From contig JAEUTG010000029.1 of assembly GCA_016788045.1 (NCBI GenBank), positions 1 through 64,000 on the forward strand: a stretch of DNA of 64,000 nucleotides, in the 5' to 3' direction. The position numbers and the translations under genes are program-made. Below the pieces are notes generated by a model. It worked only from the letters and a program-made list of their open reading frames with translations. It searched no databases and was not told the origin of the DNA. This DNA is from Bacteroidales bacterium. GTDB taxonomy: Bacteria > Bacteroidota > Bacteroidia > Bacteroidales > Lentimicrobiaceae. Position 1 is the stretch's first letter. Every line of letters starts with the position of its first letter. Positions 1 to 8,201 of this stretch are shown here, piece by piece.

Positions 1-115
1 TTTCGTTACATTTTGTTACGACCACACTCACACCCTGTGGGATATAGCGTTGGGGGGGTGGGTGGCGGCCACGCCGCAACCAAGCCCTCCTACCGTAGAA
101 CCCATGTAACTCATA

Positions 116-143
116 GTCATTCTGAGCGTTAGCAAAGAATCTC
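116..143. repeat. Dispersed 28-base intergenic motif (GTCATTCTGAGCG type)
   Basis: The sequence reads GTCATTCTGAGC, then GTTAGCAAAGAATCTC. A degenerate copy in opposite orientation is found at 40403-40448 (ATATTCTTCGCTTCA ... CTCAGAATGAT). Both copies sit beside a second shared module (GCAACCAAnCCCTnCTAC ... CCATG), so the two modules appear to travel together. Confidence 0.45.
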
Positions 144-301
144 ATAATTATACCGGACAACAGCATTAGAAACCATAAAGGATTGTAAAAAATACAATTC
201 CCCGTTTTGGTTTTGATAAACCGGAATTTCTGCCCGATTTCCGGTTTTGCTGATAATGCTGTAATTAAAGGTTGCGGGTGTTGCAGCTTGCCTGAAAACT
301 G

Positions 302-333
302 TTGCACTAATCCGGAAAAACTTTTTACCTTTA
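302..333 (+). promoter_or_regulatory. Candidate Bacteroidota-type promoter of the TPR regulator gene
   Basis: TTG at 302-304 and TACCTTTA at 326-333 are 21 bases apart. They match the TTG / TAnnTTTG consensus of Bacteroidota housekeeping promoters except for the last base. The start codon follows 21 bases later, leaving a short leader. Confidence 0.4.
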
Positions 334-354
334 TTTCGGAATTCCTTTTAACCT

Positions 355-2358
355 ATGAGCCGTCGCGGATCAATCATACTTCTTTCTTTAAGTCTTTGCT
401 GTCTTATATTTTCTGAGACAAGGTCTCAAAATCCTGATGTACCGGCTGATACTGCCCGGATCTCGGCCAGTCTTGCAAAGGCATCAAAGGCGCAATCAGA
501 TACGGCCATCCTTCTTTACAACACTGCCATTCAAACTGCCGAAAAATGCCTCAGGCAAGGTGGCAGCAGAGCATACAAAAATGCTGTTAAGCTAAAGCTG
601 ATCAAGGCCAGGCTCGGATTGGGTCTTGCTTACTATAACAAACTGAATTATTCTGCAGCGATGCAGCAATACCGGCAGGCTTTGGTTGATGCCGAAGCAC
701 TGGATCAACCATCGCTGGTTGCAGAAGGCAATTTCAACATAGCCGAAATCTACCTAGAGCAAAGTCAGTTCAGTAAAGCCATGGAGTATTACAGGCTTTC
801 ACTCTCTGGTTACGAAGCACTGAAAGACCATTCAAGCCGGTTCTGGTGCTACACAGGAATGGGGATTGTTCAGAAACAGTGCGGTAATTACAAGGATGCC
901 GCTGCGTTTTACACGAAGGCCCTTCAAACAGCCCGGGAATCAGGCTTAACCTATGAAGAAGCCATCTGTTACAACAACCTTGGGAATCTGCACCGCAAGA
1001 CGGGTGATTTCGCACTGGCCATGGAATCGTATCAAAAAGCAATCGGAGTGTTCAGAAAGCTGAATGACGAAACGGCCATCTCCGATTGTCTTAACAACAT
1101 CGGTAACCTGTTCAGCGACCACAGCGACCCTTTCAGGGCATTGGAGTATTACCGTCAGTCGCTTGATATTACAAGCCGTTTGAAAGATGAATACCGGCTT
1201 ATCATCCGCTATAAGAATATGGCCGGTGCTTACCTTGAGTTGAACGACTTTGAGAATGCCCGGCAATTTCTCGATGACGCTCTGAAGCTTTCTGAAAAAG
1301 CGGGCGATAAGTTATTCATTGCCTCCTGTAATATGCTTTACGGAAAACTGCACGAAGCCCGGAACGACCATCTGATCGCTACGGCTTATTACCGCAAATC
1401 TGCAGGCCTGTATGAAGAAGCGGGAGCTAAGCCAGAGCAGGGGGAAGCACTGATTGCGTTGTCAACATCACTGTTAAATCAGAATTCTGTTGACGAGGCA
1501 CTGAGATATGCCAACGATGCCCTCAGGATTGCCGAAGGAACCGGATCGCTCAAAGGCAGACTTGAAGCCAGCCTGTGCCTTGCAGACTGTTACGATAAAG
1601 ACGGCAATTCTGCCCTGGCATATACCTATTTGAGAAGTGCCATGGTTTTGAAGGATAGCATCTATACTGCCGATAAATACCGTACCATTGAAGAGATTGA
1701 AGCTGGTTTTGAGCGTTCTGAACTGAAAAAGCAGAACGAAACGCTGAACCAGCTGAGTACATTGCAAAAACAGGCCATCCGAACCCGGAATATCATTCTG
1801 TTGCTGCTGGGCATCAGCCTTGTACTCGGGCTTGCACTGATATGGCTGATTTTCAAAAGAGCCCGGGAAGCAAGAAAAGAGGCAGGGCTTATCAAACAGA
1901 TCAGCGAAGCAAAAATCGGACAGCTCAATGAAGACCTGATCAGCAAAGAACGCGAACTGACATCCAAAACGGTTTTCATCAATCAGAAGAATCAGCTACT
2001 TGAACAGCTGATCAGGGAATTGGAAGAACTGAAAAAGTCGGAAGTGTCGGCTCAATCCATCCAGCACCTTCAGATGCAGTTGAAGCAGGAGCTTTCGCCC
2101 AATGCATGGAAAGAATTTGAGCTGCAGTTCAACGAAGTGCATCCAGGTTTCCAAAACCGCCTGTTAACCATTTATCCCGACCTTTCTCCGGCCGAACGAC
2201 GCCTGTGTTCTTTTATACGGCTCGATATGAATACCAGGGAAGTTTCCTCTCTCACCGGCCAGTCAATCAAGAGTATTGAAGTTGCCCGCACCCGCATACG
2301 CAAAAAGCTCGGTGTTCCCCACGAACAGAACCTGACCAACTTTATTGCTTTAATCTGA
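355..2358 (+). CDS. TPR-repeat membrane protein with C-terminal HTH (LuxR-like)
   Basis: 667 residues. A signal-like hydrophobic stretch (about 6-24) is followed by an array of tetratricopeptide repeats (about 60-440) with the usual A..Y..AL spacing. One membrane span lies near 478-500. After it come a charged coiled coil (about 505-595) and a C-terminal helix-turn-helix (about 610-667; LSPAERRLCSFIRLDM, then SIEVARTRIRKKLG). This order (periplasmic TPRs, span, cytoplasmic HTH) is common in Bacteroidota and suggests a one-component regulator that responds to an envelope signal or partner protein. The ligand and target genes are unknown. The ATG at 355 is preferred because it opens directly into the signal-like segment. 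The downstream secreted-protein genes are possible targets, which is inference only. Confidence 0.8.
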   Translation: MSRRGSIILLSLSLCCLIFSETRSQNPDVPADTARISASLAKASKAQSDTAILLYNTAIQTAEKCLRQGGSRAYKNAVKLKLIKARLGLGLAYYNKLNYSAAMQQYRQALVDAEALDQPSLVAEGNFNIAEIYLEQSQFSKAMEYYRLSLSGYEALKDHSSRFWCYTGMGIVQKQCGNYKDAAAFYTKALQTARESGLTYEEAICYNNLGNLHRKTGDFALAMESYQKAIGVFRKLNDETAISDCLNNIGNLFSDHSDPFRALEYYRQSLDITSRLKDEYRLIIRYKNMAGAYLELNDFENARQFLDDALKLSEKAGDKLFIASCNMLYGKLHEARNDHLIATAYYRKSAGLYEEAGAKPEQGEALIALSTSLLNQNSVDEALRYANDALRIAEGTGSLKGRLEASLCLADCYDKDGNSALAYTYLRSAMVLKDSIYTADKYRTIEEIEAGFERSELKKQNETLNQLSTLQKQAIRTRNIILLLLGISLVLGLALIWLIFKRAREARKEAGLIKQISEAKIGQLNEDLISKERELTSKTVFINQKNQLLEQLIRELEELKKSEVSAQSIQHLQMQLKQELSPNAWKEFELQFNEVHPGFQNRLLTIYPDLSPAERRLCSFIRLDMNTREVSSLTGQSIKSIEVARTRIRKKLGVPHEQNLTNFIALI

Positions 2359-2387
2359 ATTCCTTCCTAAACCGCACTTCGGGGTTT

Positions 2388-2627
2388 CCGGATGGTCTCG
2401 ACTCCGCTCGACCACCGGACTCCGCCCGAAAGTCTCAGGATGGTCCCGACTCCGCCCGGCCACCGGACTTCGCCCGAAAGCCTCCGGATGGTCTCGACTC
2501 CGCCCGACCTCCGGACTTCGCCCGAAAGCCTCCGGATGGTCTCGACTCCGCCCGACCACCGGACTCCGCCCGAAAGCCTCCGGATGGTCTCGACTCCGCT
2601 CAACCACCGGACTCCGCCCGACCACCA
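2388..2627. repeat. Five tandem copies of a 48-base GC-rich repeat
   Basis: Units start at 2388, 2436, 2484, 2532 and 2580 and are exactly 48 bases each. The core is CGGATGGTCTCGACTCCGC followed by CCGACCACCGGACTCCGCCCGAAAGCC. Units differ by a few substitutions and no length changes. Because 48 is a multiple of three, frames stay open on both strands, which produces false ORFs. Confidence 0.9.
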
Positions 2628-2654
2628 GGCATTGTTTTAAATCGGGATTTTCGG

Positions 2655-2761
2655 TGGTGGTCGAGCGGAGCCGAGACCACCATGCCATGTTGCGGAGCCA
2701 AGACCACCATGCCATGTTGCGGAGCCAAGACCACCATGCCATGTTGCGGAGCAGGGACCAC
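2655..2761. repeat. Inverted copy of the GGTCTCGACTCCGC core plus three 27-base tandem repeats
   Basis: At 2655-2680 the sequence GTGGTCGAGCGGAGCCGAGACCAC is the reverse complement, with one mismatch, of the 48-base unit core. Three 27-base units (2681-2707, 2708-2734, 2735-2761) follow, each reading CATGCCATGTTGCGGAGC then a variable base and GACCAC. The block could fold back on the upstream array. Confidence 0.8.
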
Positions 2762-2944
2762 CATTTTTCAGTTCTGAAAACCGGATTCTGCCACTTCTGT
2801 TGCTTTGAGTGTTTTTGTAGGGTGGTGTGAAGGATATTGTAAGGTGTTATGAATGAGTGTATTGTAAATCGCGTTGTAGATTTGTCACGACAACGGCGTA
2901 CAGTGTGCTCCACTGCAACCTGAGCCGGATCAACATCCCCAATT

Positions 2945-4057
2945 ATGAAAGCCATGCCAGTAACAGCAGTTGTTTTTGCTTCGCTTACCCTCTTTGCCTG
3001 TAATTCAGGTCTTAACCCGGATGAAAAGGATGGTGGAGAACCTAAAAGCGGTGGTGAAGGCCATCCGGTAATTTTTCACCGAAACAGTGAACCCAACGAA
3101 AAGGCCTTCACGTTTCTGCTACCTGAAGAATGGCAGATCTCCGGCGGAATTACCCGGGTTGATCCCAGCACCTCGGGAGGTTCCGGAAATTCCATAGAGG
3201 CCAAGCTGTACATGAAAATCTCGTCACCCGACAACAAATCCGGCATGGGATGGCTGCCCGATACCCGCTTCTTCGATATGCGCCGTTACCCGGGGAAAAA
3301 CCTGGCTGCTCCCATGTTTCCCGATGGCAGCAACTACAACGGGATGATGGTCATGCGCATGATGGCTCCCGTTGATTTTATCCGTGAGATTGCCGTTCCG
3401 TTTGCCCATCCCCATGCTCAGAACCTGAATGTAACCGCGGTTCAGCCTCTTCCGGAACTTGCAGCCGGATTCAGTAAAATGTCGGCCACCATGCTGAATG
3501 GCTATCATTTTGATTACCAGGCGGCTATTGTTACCATGGAATATACCGAAGGCGGTATTCATTACCTCGAAAAAATGGTGTGCGCCATCGAAGATTGGGG
3601 GCAACCGGGTGGAGGCTTATGGAGCAACAAGGAAACCTGGTATGTGCGGGCCGAAAAGCCGCTTTTTGAAGAACTGGCCCCTGTGTTTGCCACCATAGGT
3701 CAATCGGTTAAACTCAATCCTGACTGGATTGCCCGTGAAATACGCAGTCAGCAGGTAAACAGCAGCATAGCCCTGCAGACACAGCGTGATATTGCCCGCA
3801 TTGACCGTGAGATCACCGAACACCGCGCCCACACCAATTCAGAAATCAACAACGACATGTACCTCAACCTGACAGGACAAGAAGACTACATCAACCCGTT
3901 TACCGGTGAAACCGAGCGGGGCACCAATGAATGGAACTACCGCTGGGAGAATGAACAGGGCGATGTGATTTACCACGACAACAACAACTACAATCCTAAT
4001 GATGATGCGGATTTAAGGGTGAAGGGTTTCAAACGGTCGGAGATCCGTAAAAGATGA
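2945..4057 (+). CDS. Hypothetical lipoprotein
   Basis: 370 residues. The first 19 form a lipoprotein signal with the lipobox LFAC and Cys19 as the acylation site, so the mature protein is expected in the outer membrane or periplasm. A Gly/Glu-rich tether (20-40) leads into a globular domain (about 45-250) that I do not recognise. The C-terminal part (about 260-370) is charged, then rich in Asn and Tyr, and ends with the pattern WNYRWENEQGDVIYHDN and KGFKRSEIRKR. No catalytic motif is evident. It stands between a repeat block and the T9SS cargo run, in the same direction but with 64 bases before the next gene, so co-transcription is possible. The function is unknown. Confidence 0.75.
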   Translation: MKAMPVTAVVFASLTLFACNSGLNPDEKDGGEPKSGGEGHPVIFHRNSEPNEKAFTFLLPEEWQISGGITRVDPSTSGGSGNSIEAKLYMKISSPDNKSGMGWLPDTRFFDMRRYPGKNLAAPMFPDGSNYNGMMVMRMMAPVDFIREIAVPFAHPHAQNLNVTAVQPLPELAAGFSKMSATMLNGYHFDYQAAIVTMEYTEGGIHYLEKMVCAIEDWGQPGGGLWSNKETWYVRAEKPLFEELAPVFATIGQSVKLNPDWIAREIRSQQVNSSIALQTQRDIARIDREITEHRAHTNSEINNDMYLNLTGQEDYINPFTGETERGTNEWNYRWENEQGDVIYHDNNNYNPNDDADLRVKGFKRSEIRKR

Positions 4058-4121
4058 AAACATTGTCTAAATAATGCAAACCTGAATGCCCAGTAGATAA
4101 ACCTTTAAAAAACAAATCTAT

Positions 4122-5369
4122 ATGAAAATGAAAATCTGTCTACCGTTATTGTTGTTACTGTTTCCCTGCTATATTTCGTGCCAGAACCCTGAATGGGTGG
4201 TATTTAATTCAACAAACTCCGGTCTTGGTGACAACGATGTGAGGTCACTTTCCATCGACAACAATGGTGTAAAGTGGATCGGTACAGTGAATGACGCCGT
4301 TTTCACGTTTGATGGCGCAGCCTGGAACCACTTCAACTCAGCCAATTCCTACGTTTTTGATGATTACATCCTTTGTATTTCAACTGATGTACAAAACAAC
4401 AAATGGATCGGCACGCGCAGCGGCGGAATGTCGGAATACGATAATTCGCAATGGTTTTTCTGGGATGAGACCCATTCTGATATCCCCGATGATAAGGTTT
4501 ATGATGTGCAGTTTGAAGGTTCAATCAAGTGGGTAGCTACCATGCACGGACTGGCAAGTTTCGACGGTACTACATGGACAACCTGGAATACTTCGAATTC
4601 ACAGATACCGGCAGAAGAGGTTAAAGCTATAGCAATCGATGGCTCCGGAAATAAATGGATTACCACCGCGGGCGGTGGAATTGCGAAATTCGATGGCACT
4701 ACCTGGACAGTTTTCGATCCTTCCAATTCTCCTTTGACCGATTATTATTGTAGTTCCCTTTTTTACGATGGTACCTTTTTATGGATCGGCACCAGCGGAC
4801 ATGGACTGGTTCGCTTCGATGGAACCAACTGGACCGTTTTTAATACCACAAATTCCGGACTCCCGTCCGACTTTGTCTTTAATACCAAGGCTGAAGGGTC
4901 TAAACGCTGGTTTGCAACCGGTGCAGGGCTGGCGCTGCTTGAAGGTACATCCTGGGCTGTATATAACCCTTCCAACTCTGGCTTGCCGGGGCAGATTGTA
5001 AAGGATATTGAGATCGATGCTTCTGGCAACAAGTGGTTAGCTACCGATCAGGGTCTGGCAGAATTCCGACAGGGTGGCGTCTTGTCAAGGGATGAGATAC
5101 ACAATCCTTCCGAACAGATGAATGTGGAAATCATACCTAACCCTTGTTCGGATATAACCCGGATTCAGTTGAATTTAATGAAGAATACTCCGGTGAAGAT
5201 TGACCTGCTCGATGGCCTGGGAAAGGTTCTCAATCAGGGCCGGGGACTTTCATCAACAGATGGATTTTATACCTGGTCTGTCCAAACGGAGCATCTGCCT
5301 GCGGGAATATATTATGTAAGGATATCGTCAGGTAAATCATTCATGAGTAAGAAAATCATCAAATACTGA
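4122..5369 (+). CDS. T9SS cargo protein with two-component-regulator-type propeller repeats
   Basis: 415 residues. It has an N-terminal signal peptide (about 1-20, ending CYISCQ). About seven repeats of 40-48 residues follow, of the pattern KWIGT..GG...FDGTTWT.FN.SNS (20-330). This is the Reg_prop blade signature, normally found in periplasmic sensor kinases, but no kinase part is present here. The C-terminal about 80 residues are a T9SS type A sorting domain (VEIIPNPCSD start, GIYYVRISSGK, KKIIKY end). It is therefore predicted to be a secreted or surface-anchored beta-propeller. It is the first of a run of exported proteins and lies 37 bases before a FISUMP lipoprotein. The binding partner is unknown. 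Confidence 0.85.
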   Translation: MKMKICLPLLLLLFPCYISCQNPEWVVFNSTNSGLGDNDVRSLSIDNNGVKWIGTVNDAVFTFDGAAWNHFNSANSYVFDDYILCISTDVQNNKWIGTRSGGMSEYDNSQWFFWDETHSDIPDDKVYDVQFEGSIKWVATMHGLASFDGTTWTTWNTSNSQIPAEEVKAIAIDGSGNKWITTAGGGIAKFDGTTWTVFDPSNSPLTDYYCSSLFYDGTFLWIGTSGHGLVRFDGTNWTVFNTTNSGLPSDFVFNTKAEGSKRWFATGAGLALLEGTSWAVYNPSNSGLPGQIVKDIEIDASGNKWLATDQGLAEFRQGGVLSRDEIHNPSEQMNVEIIPNPCSDITRIQLNLMKNTPVKIDLLDGLGKVLNQGRGLSSTDGFYTWSVQTEHLPAGIYYVRISSGKSFMSKKIIKY

Positions 5370-5406
5370 TTCCATCAAACAAATAAAAAACCTAAGACTT
5401 CTGATT

Positions 5407-6105
5407 ATGAAAACAATAAACAGGTATGCAGTTTTTTTCTTTTATCTGGGACTGGTCGCTATACTGTCCGTTGGCTGCAAAAAGGAGGATAATCCCGACG
5501 ATCATACAGGAACTATCAAAGATAAAGACGGCAATGTTTACCACGCCGTTACCATCGGTACCCAGACCTGGATGGTTGAAAATTTAATAACTACCAAATA
5601 CCGCAATGGCGACCCTATACCGCAGGTTGCTGATGACGCTCAATGGGCCGGCCTGTCCACCGGGGCATGCTGCTTCTATGACAATAATTCAGCCAACGGC
5701 AGTACCTATGGCGCTTTATACAACTGGTATGCCGTGAACGACCCCAGAAACATCGCCCCGGAAGGATGGCATGTCGTTTCCATGGAAGAATGGAATATCC
5801 TGAATACCTTTCTTGGAGGAGAACTGGTTTCCGGAGGTAAATTGAAGGAAACCGGAACAACACACTGGGATAGTCCCAACACCGGGGCAACCGATGAGGC
5901 TGGATTTAAAGGGCTGCCCGGGGGAGGAAGATCCCTGGATGGCCTTTACAACAGCATCGGGCAATCCGGACTCTGGTGGACTACCGCAGAAAGCAATCCG
6001 GATAATGCCTGGCCACGAGGACTATCATACAATTCGGCATTGATATTCAGTAGCATGTGGCTGGATAAGAACAGTGGATTTTCGGTGCGGTGCATCAAAG
6101 ATTAG
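5407..6105 (+). CDS. FISUMP-domain lipoprotein
   Basis: 232 residues. A lipoprotein signal ends at Cys24 (LSVGCKKEDN). The rest is one Fibrobacter succinogenes major paralogous domain. It starts with KDKDGNVYHAVTIGTQTWMVENL, passes through YNWYAV, PEGWHVVSMEEWN and GFKGLPGGGRS, and ends with the family signature GFSVRCIKD. Such domains are abundant on the surface of Bacteroidota and Fibrobacter. Their role is not established, and the fold is distantly related to C-type-lectin or formylglycine-generating-enzyme-like domains. The gene lies between two T9SS propeller genes (37 bases after the first, 74 bases before the next). Confidence 0.85.
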   Translation: MKTINRYAVFFFYLGLVAILSVGCKKEDNPDDHTGTIKDKDGNVYHAVTIGTQTWMVENLITTKYRNGDPIPQVADDAQWAGLSTGACCFYDNNSANGSTYGALYNWYAVNDPRNIAPEGWHVVSMEEWNILNTFLGGELVSGGKLKETGTTHWDSPNTGATDEAGFKGLPGGGRSLDGLYNSIGQSGLWWTTAESNPDNAWPRGLSYNSALIFSSMWLDKNSGFSVRCIKD

Positions 6106-6179
6106 ATGGTCCGGTCATTCTGGCTTGATCAAATAGTTTTATTGGAAAGGTATTTTTAAAACTTAATAGCAGGAATACG

Positions 6180-7379
6180 ATGAAAACAAGAGTAATAATT
6201 CTGATGATCAGCCTGTTTGTGTTAAAATCAGGGATTGTAAAGGCACAGTGGACCCAATCGGCATTTCCGCTGACAAATGAAATTACCGACCTATTCAGTT
6301 ATGGAAATGTCTGGTATGTGGCCACTTCCAACAACGGTATCCAGCGCTCACAAAACTTCACCGACTGGTACCCTTCATCCACCGGTATCGGCACCGCCGA
6401 CATCCGAAGGATCATCTCTTCAATTGAAGGTGCCAACATAGTGCTGTATGCTGCCACTGCAAATGGTGTTTACCGTTCCACCATGCTGGGCTACAACTGG
6501 ACGGCTGTCAGTAACGGGCTCAGCAGCCTGAATGTTGGTGACATTTTCTCGGATGGGACTATCCTGCTGGCTTCCACCGCCGATGGTGTATTCAGGTCTG
6601 AAAACTACGGTCAGAGCTGGTCGGCAGTCAGCATCGGTGCTCCCGATCAGAATGTCAGATGCTTCCTGAAAAATGGTTCTGATCTTCTTGCAGGGCTGGC
6701 AAACACCGGAAACTACCTTTACCGTTCAACCGACAACGGACTCACCTGGTCGCCTTATGGGTCGGGACTTTACGAAACGAATCAGCTGGCAAAACTGGAT
6801 GATAAACTCTTTGCCTCTTCCCTGACCCTCATGTATGCGAGTACTGACAATGGACTGACCTGGACGCCCTCCTCTTCAGGACTGGTTCCGGGGATGTATA
6901 TCATGGATATGACTACCTGGGGCGACTATCTGTATGTGGCAACACTGGCCGGTGGTTATGTCCGCCATGCCGACAGCAGCAGTTTCCGGATGATCACTTC
7001 CGGTATGCCGCAGGGTGGTTATATGTCCAATACAGTGGGTGTCAATAGCTTAAATATCGTTTTCGGAACCATTTCTGATGGCCTTTGGTATGCCGATCCC
7101 GGGGTCATCACTGCAGTTACATCCCCAGTGTTGCCTGATTTTAAGGTATTTCCCAACCCGGCAAACAATATGTGCTGGTTTTCATCTCAGGAAATGGCAG
7201 GAAAGCCTTGCGCGTTTGAACTCTGTGATATGCAAGGCAGAAGAATGGTGTTAAGGGATTATCCATCGTTATCATCCGGTGATATTGCATTGGATGTCAG
7301 TACTTTGCCAGTCGGTATGTATTTGCTGAAGATCAGCAGCGGGGCAAATGTTTCAATACAAAAAATTGTTAAGAATTAA
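6180..7379 (+). CDS. T9SS cargo protein with BNR/sialidase-like beta-propeller repeats
   Basis: 399 residues. It has a signal peptide (about 1-22, ending VKAQ). The body (25-310) has propeller-like repeats with VYRSTMLGYNWT, VFRSENYGQSWS and LYRSTDNGLTWS motifs, i.e. the Asp-box/BNR pattern S.D.G.TW. The C-terminal T9SS type A domain starts near 320 (FKVFPNPANN) and ends VSIQKIVKN. The Asp-box is structural in this type of propeller, and catalytic residues of a sialidase could not be identified. It is predicted to be a secreted surface protein. It lies between two FISUMP lipoprotein genes and reads in the same direction. Confidence 0.82.
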   Translation: MKTRVIILMISLFVLKSGIVKAQWTQSAFPLTNEITDLFSYGNVWYVATSNNGIQRSQNFTDWYPSSTGIGTADIRRIISSIEGANIVLYAATANGVYRSTMLGYNWTAVSNGLSSLNVGDIFSDGTILLASTADGVFRSENYGQSWSAVSIGAPDQNVRCFLKNGSDLLAGLANTGNYLYRSTDNGLTWSPYGSGLYETNQLAKLDDKLFASSLTLMYASTDNGLTWTPSSSGLVPGMYIMDMTTWGDYLYVATLAGGYVRHADSSSFRMITSGMPQGGYMSNTVGVNSLNIVFGTISDGLWYADPGVITAVTSPVLPDFKVFPNPANNMCWFSSQEMAGKPCAFELCDMQGRRMVLRDYPSLSSGDIALDVSTLPVGMYLLKISSGANVSIQKIVKN

Positions 7380-7423
7380 ATAACAGTTAATCAAACCAAT
7401 TGCAAACCAATAACTTTCAGAAA

Positions 7424-8116
7424 ATGAAAAAAAACAATTTGTTGCTTTTCGCTTTGATTTTGGGTATTTTTATAGTTCTTGTCACTGCCTGCGGAAAAGA
7501 TGGTGATGAAGTTAAAAACAAGGACTACGATTATTTTACCGATCAGCGGGATGGTGAAATGTATAAGACCATAAAAATTGGTGATCAGGTCTGGATGGCC
7601 GAAAACCTGCGGTACCTGCCCTTCGTGACTGAGCCCGACTCAGGTTCGCCGACGATTCCGCTGTATTATGTGCTGGCTTACGAAGGAAACGATCTGGCAG
7701 AAGCCAGGGCTTCTGACTATTTCGATACTTACGGTGCCCTGTACAATTGGGAGGCTGCAAAAATTGCCTGCCCTTCGGGTTGGCACCTGCCCACGGAAGC
7801 CGAGTGGATGCAGCTGGCCGATTTTGTCGGCGGGGCAGGCACAGCCGGCGATAAGCTGAAAGAGAGCGGCACAGCGCATTGGGGCCTTATAAATGACGAA
7901 ATTACGGATGAATTCGGTTTTACCGCCCTTCCTGGTGGGTGTTGCCTCGCAAACGGGCTTTTTGATGGACTGGAAAGTTATGCAGCCTGGTGGACAGTTA
8001 CCGGAATTGATACTGCCCAGGCTTCCTACATACTTATGACGCATAATGGTACAGGAATGTACACAGGTATGAGCATCAGAGAGCATGGTTTCTCGGTGCG
8101 TTGTGTGAAAGATTAG
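7424..8116 (+). CDS. FISUMP-domain lipoprotein
   Basis: 230 residues from the ATG at 7424, preferred over a TTG at 7400 because it opens directly into the lipoprotein signal MKKNNLLLF. The lipobox is VTAC with Cys23. The FISUMP domain runs from DYFTDQRDGEMYKTIKIG to the terminal GFSVRCVKD, with typical internal motifs WMAENLRYLP, YNWEAAK, PSGWHLPTEAEWMQL and GFTALPGG. It is a clear paralogue of the gene at 5407 and repeats the propeller-then-FISUMP order, 44 bases after the preceding T9SS gene. The role is not known; surface binding is the usual guess for the family. Confidence 0.85.
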   Translation: MKKNNLLLFALILGIFIVLVTACGKDGDEVKNKDYDYFTDQRDGEMYKTIKIGDQVWMAENLRYLPFVTEPDSGSPTIPLYYVLAYEGNDLAEARASDYFDTYGALYNWEAAKIACPSGWHLPTEAEWMQLADFVGGAGTAGDKLKESGTAHWGLINDEITDEFGFTALPGGCCLANGLFDGLESYAAWWTVTGIDTAQASYILMTHNGTGMYTGMSIREHGFSVRCVKD

Positions 8117-8201
8117 AAGTGTCTGTCCACGGCAGGAGCATGCTGTCTCTTTTTATGTAATTGTCTGCTAAAAAGCGATTGTTGAACGTAAAAAGCAACC
8201 T

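Larger units (their letters stand above)
1..354. other. Intergenic region at window start, with repeat remnants and a candidate promoter
   Basis: No convincing gene is visible. The stretch holds a small GC-rich palindromic segment (about 66-77, GCGGCCACGCCGC) and a copy of an intergenic motif at 116-143 of the type GTCATTCTGAGCGnnAGCnAAGAATCTC. A related pair of modules recurs near 40400-40530. The last 50 bases hold a promoter-like sequence for the downstream TPR gene. Confidence 0.6.
2359..2944. other. Intergenic block filled by two GC-rich tandem repeat arrays
   Basis: About 590 bases without a believable gene. The first two thirds are taken up by five 48-base and three 27-base repeat units, listed separately. 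The remainder (2765-2944) is ordinary intergenic sequence, with a TAGATTTG promoter core at 2877-2884 ahead of the lipoprotein gene at 2945 but no well-spaced TTG upstream of it. Confidence 0.7.

Noticed and set aside
207-416. A 69-residue ORF upstream of the TPR gene
   Set aside because: It overlaps the start of a well-supported gene in another frame and has no ribosome-binding site or family features.
2388-2627. Possible CRISPR array
   Set aside because: The units are contiguous with no unique spacers between repeats, and no cas gene is nearby. It is a plain tandem array.
2350-2955. A 201-residue minus-strand ORF and an 82-residue plus-strand ORF (2392-2640)
   Set aside because: Both are translations of the 48- and 27-base repeats, whose lengths keep every frame open. 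Compositions are extreme (RSPVVGRSRDHPE repeats) and there is no start context.
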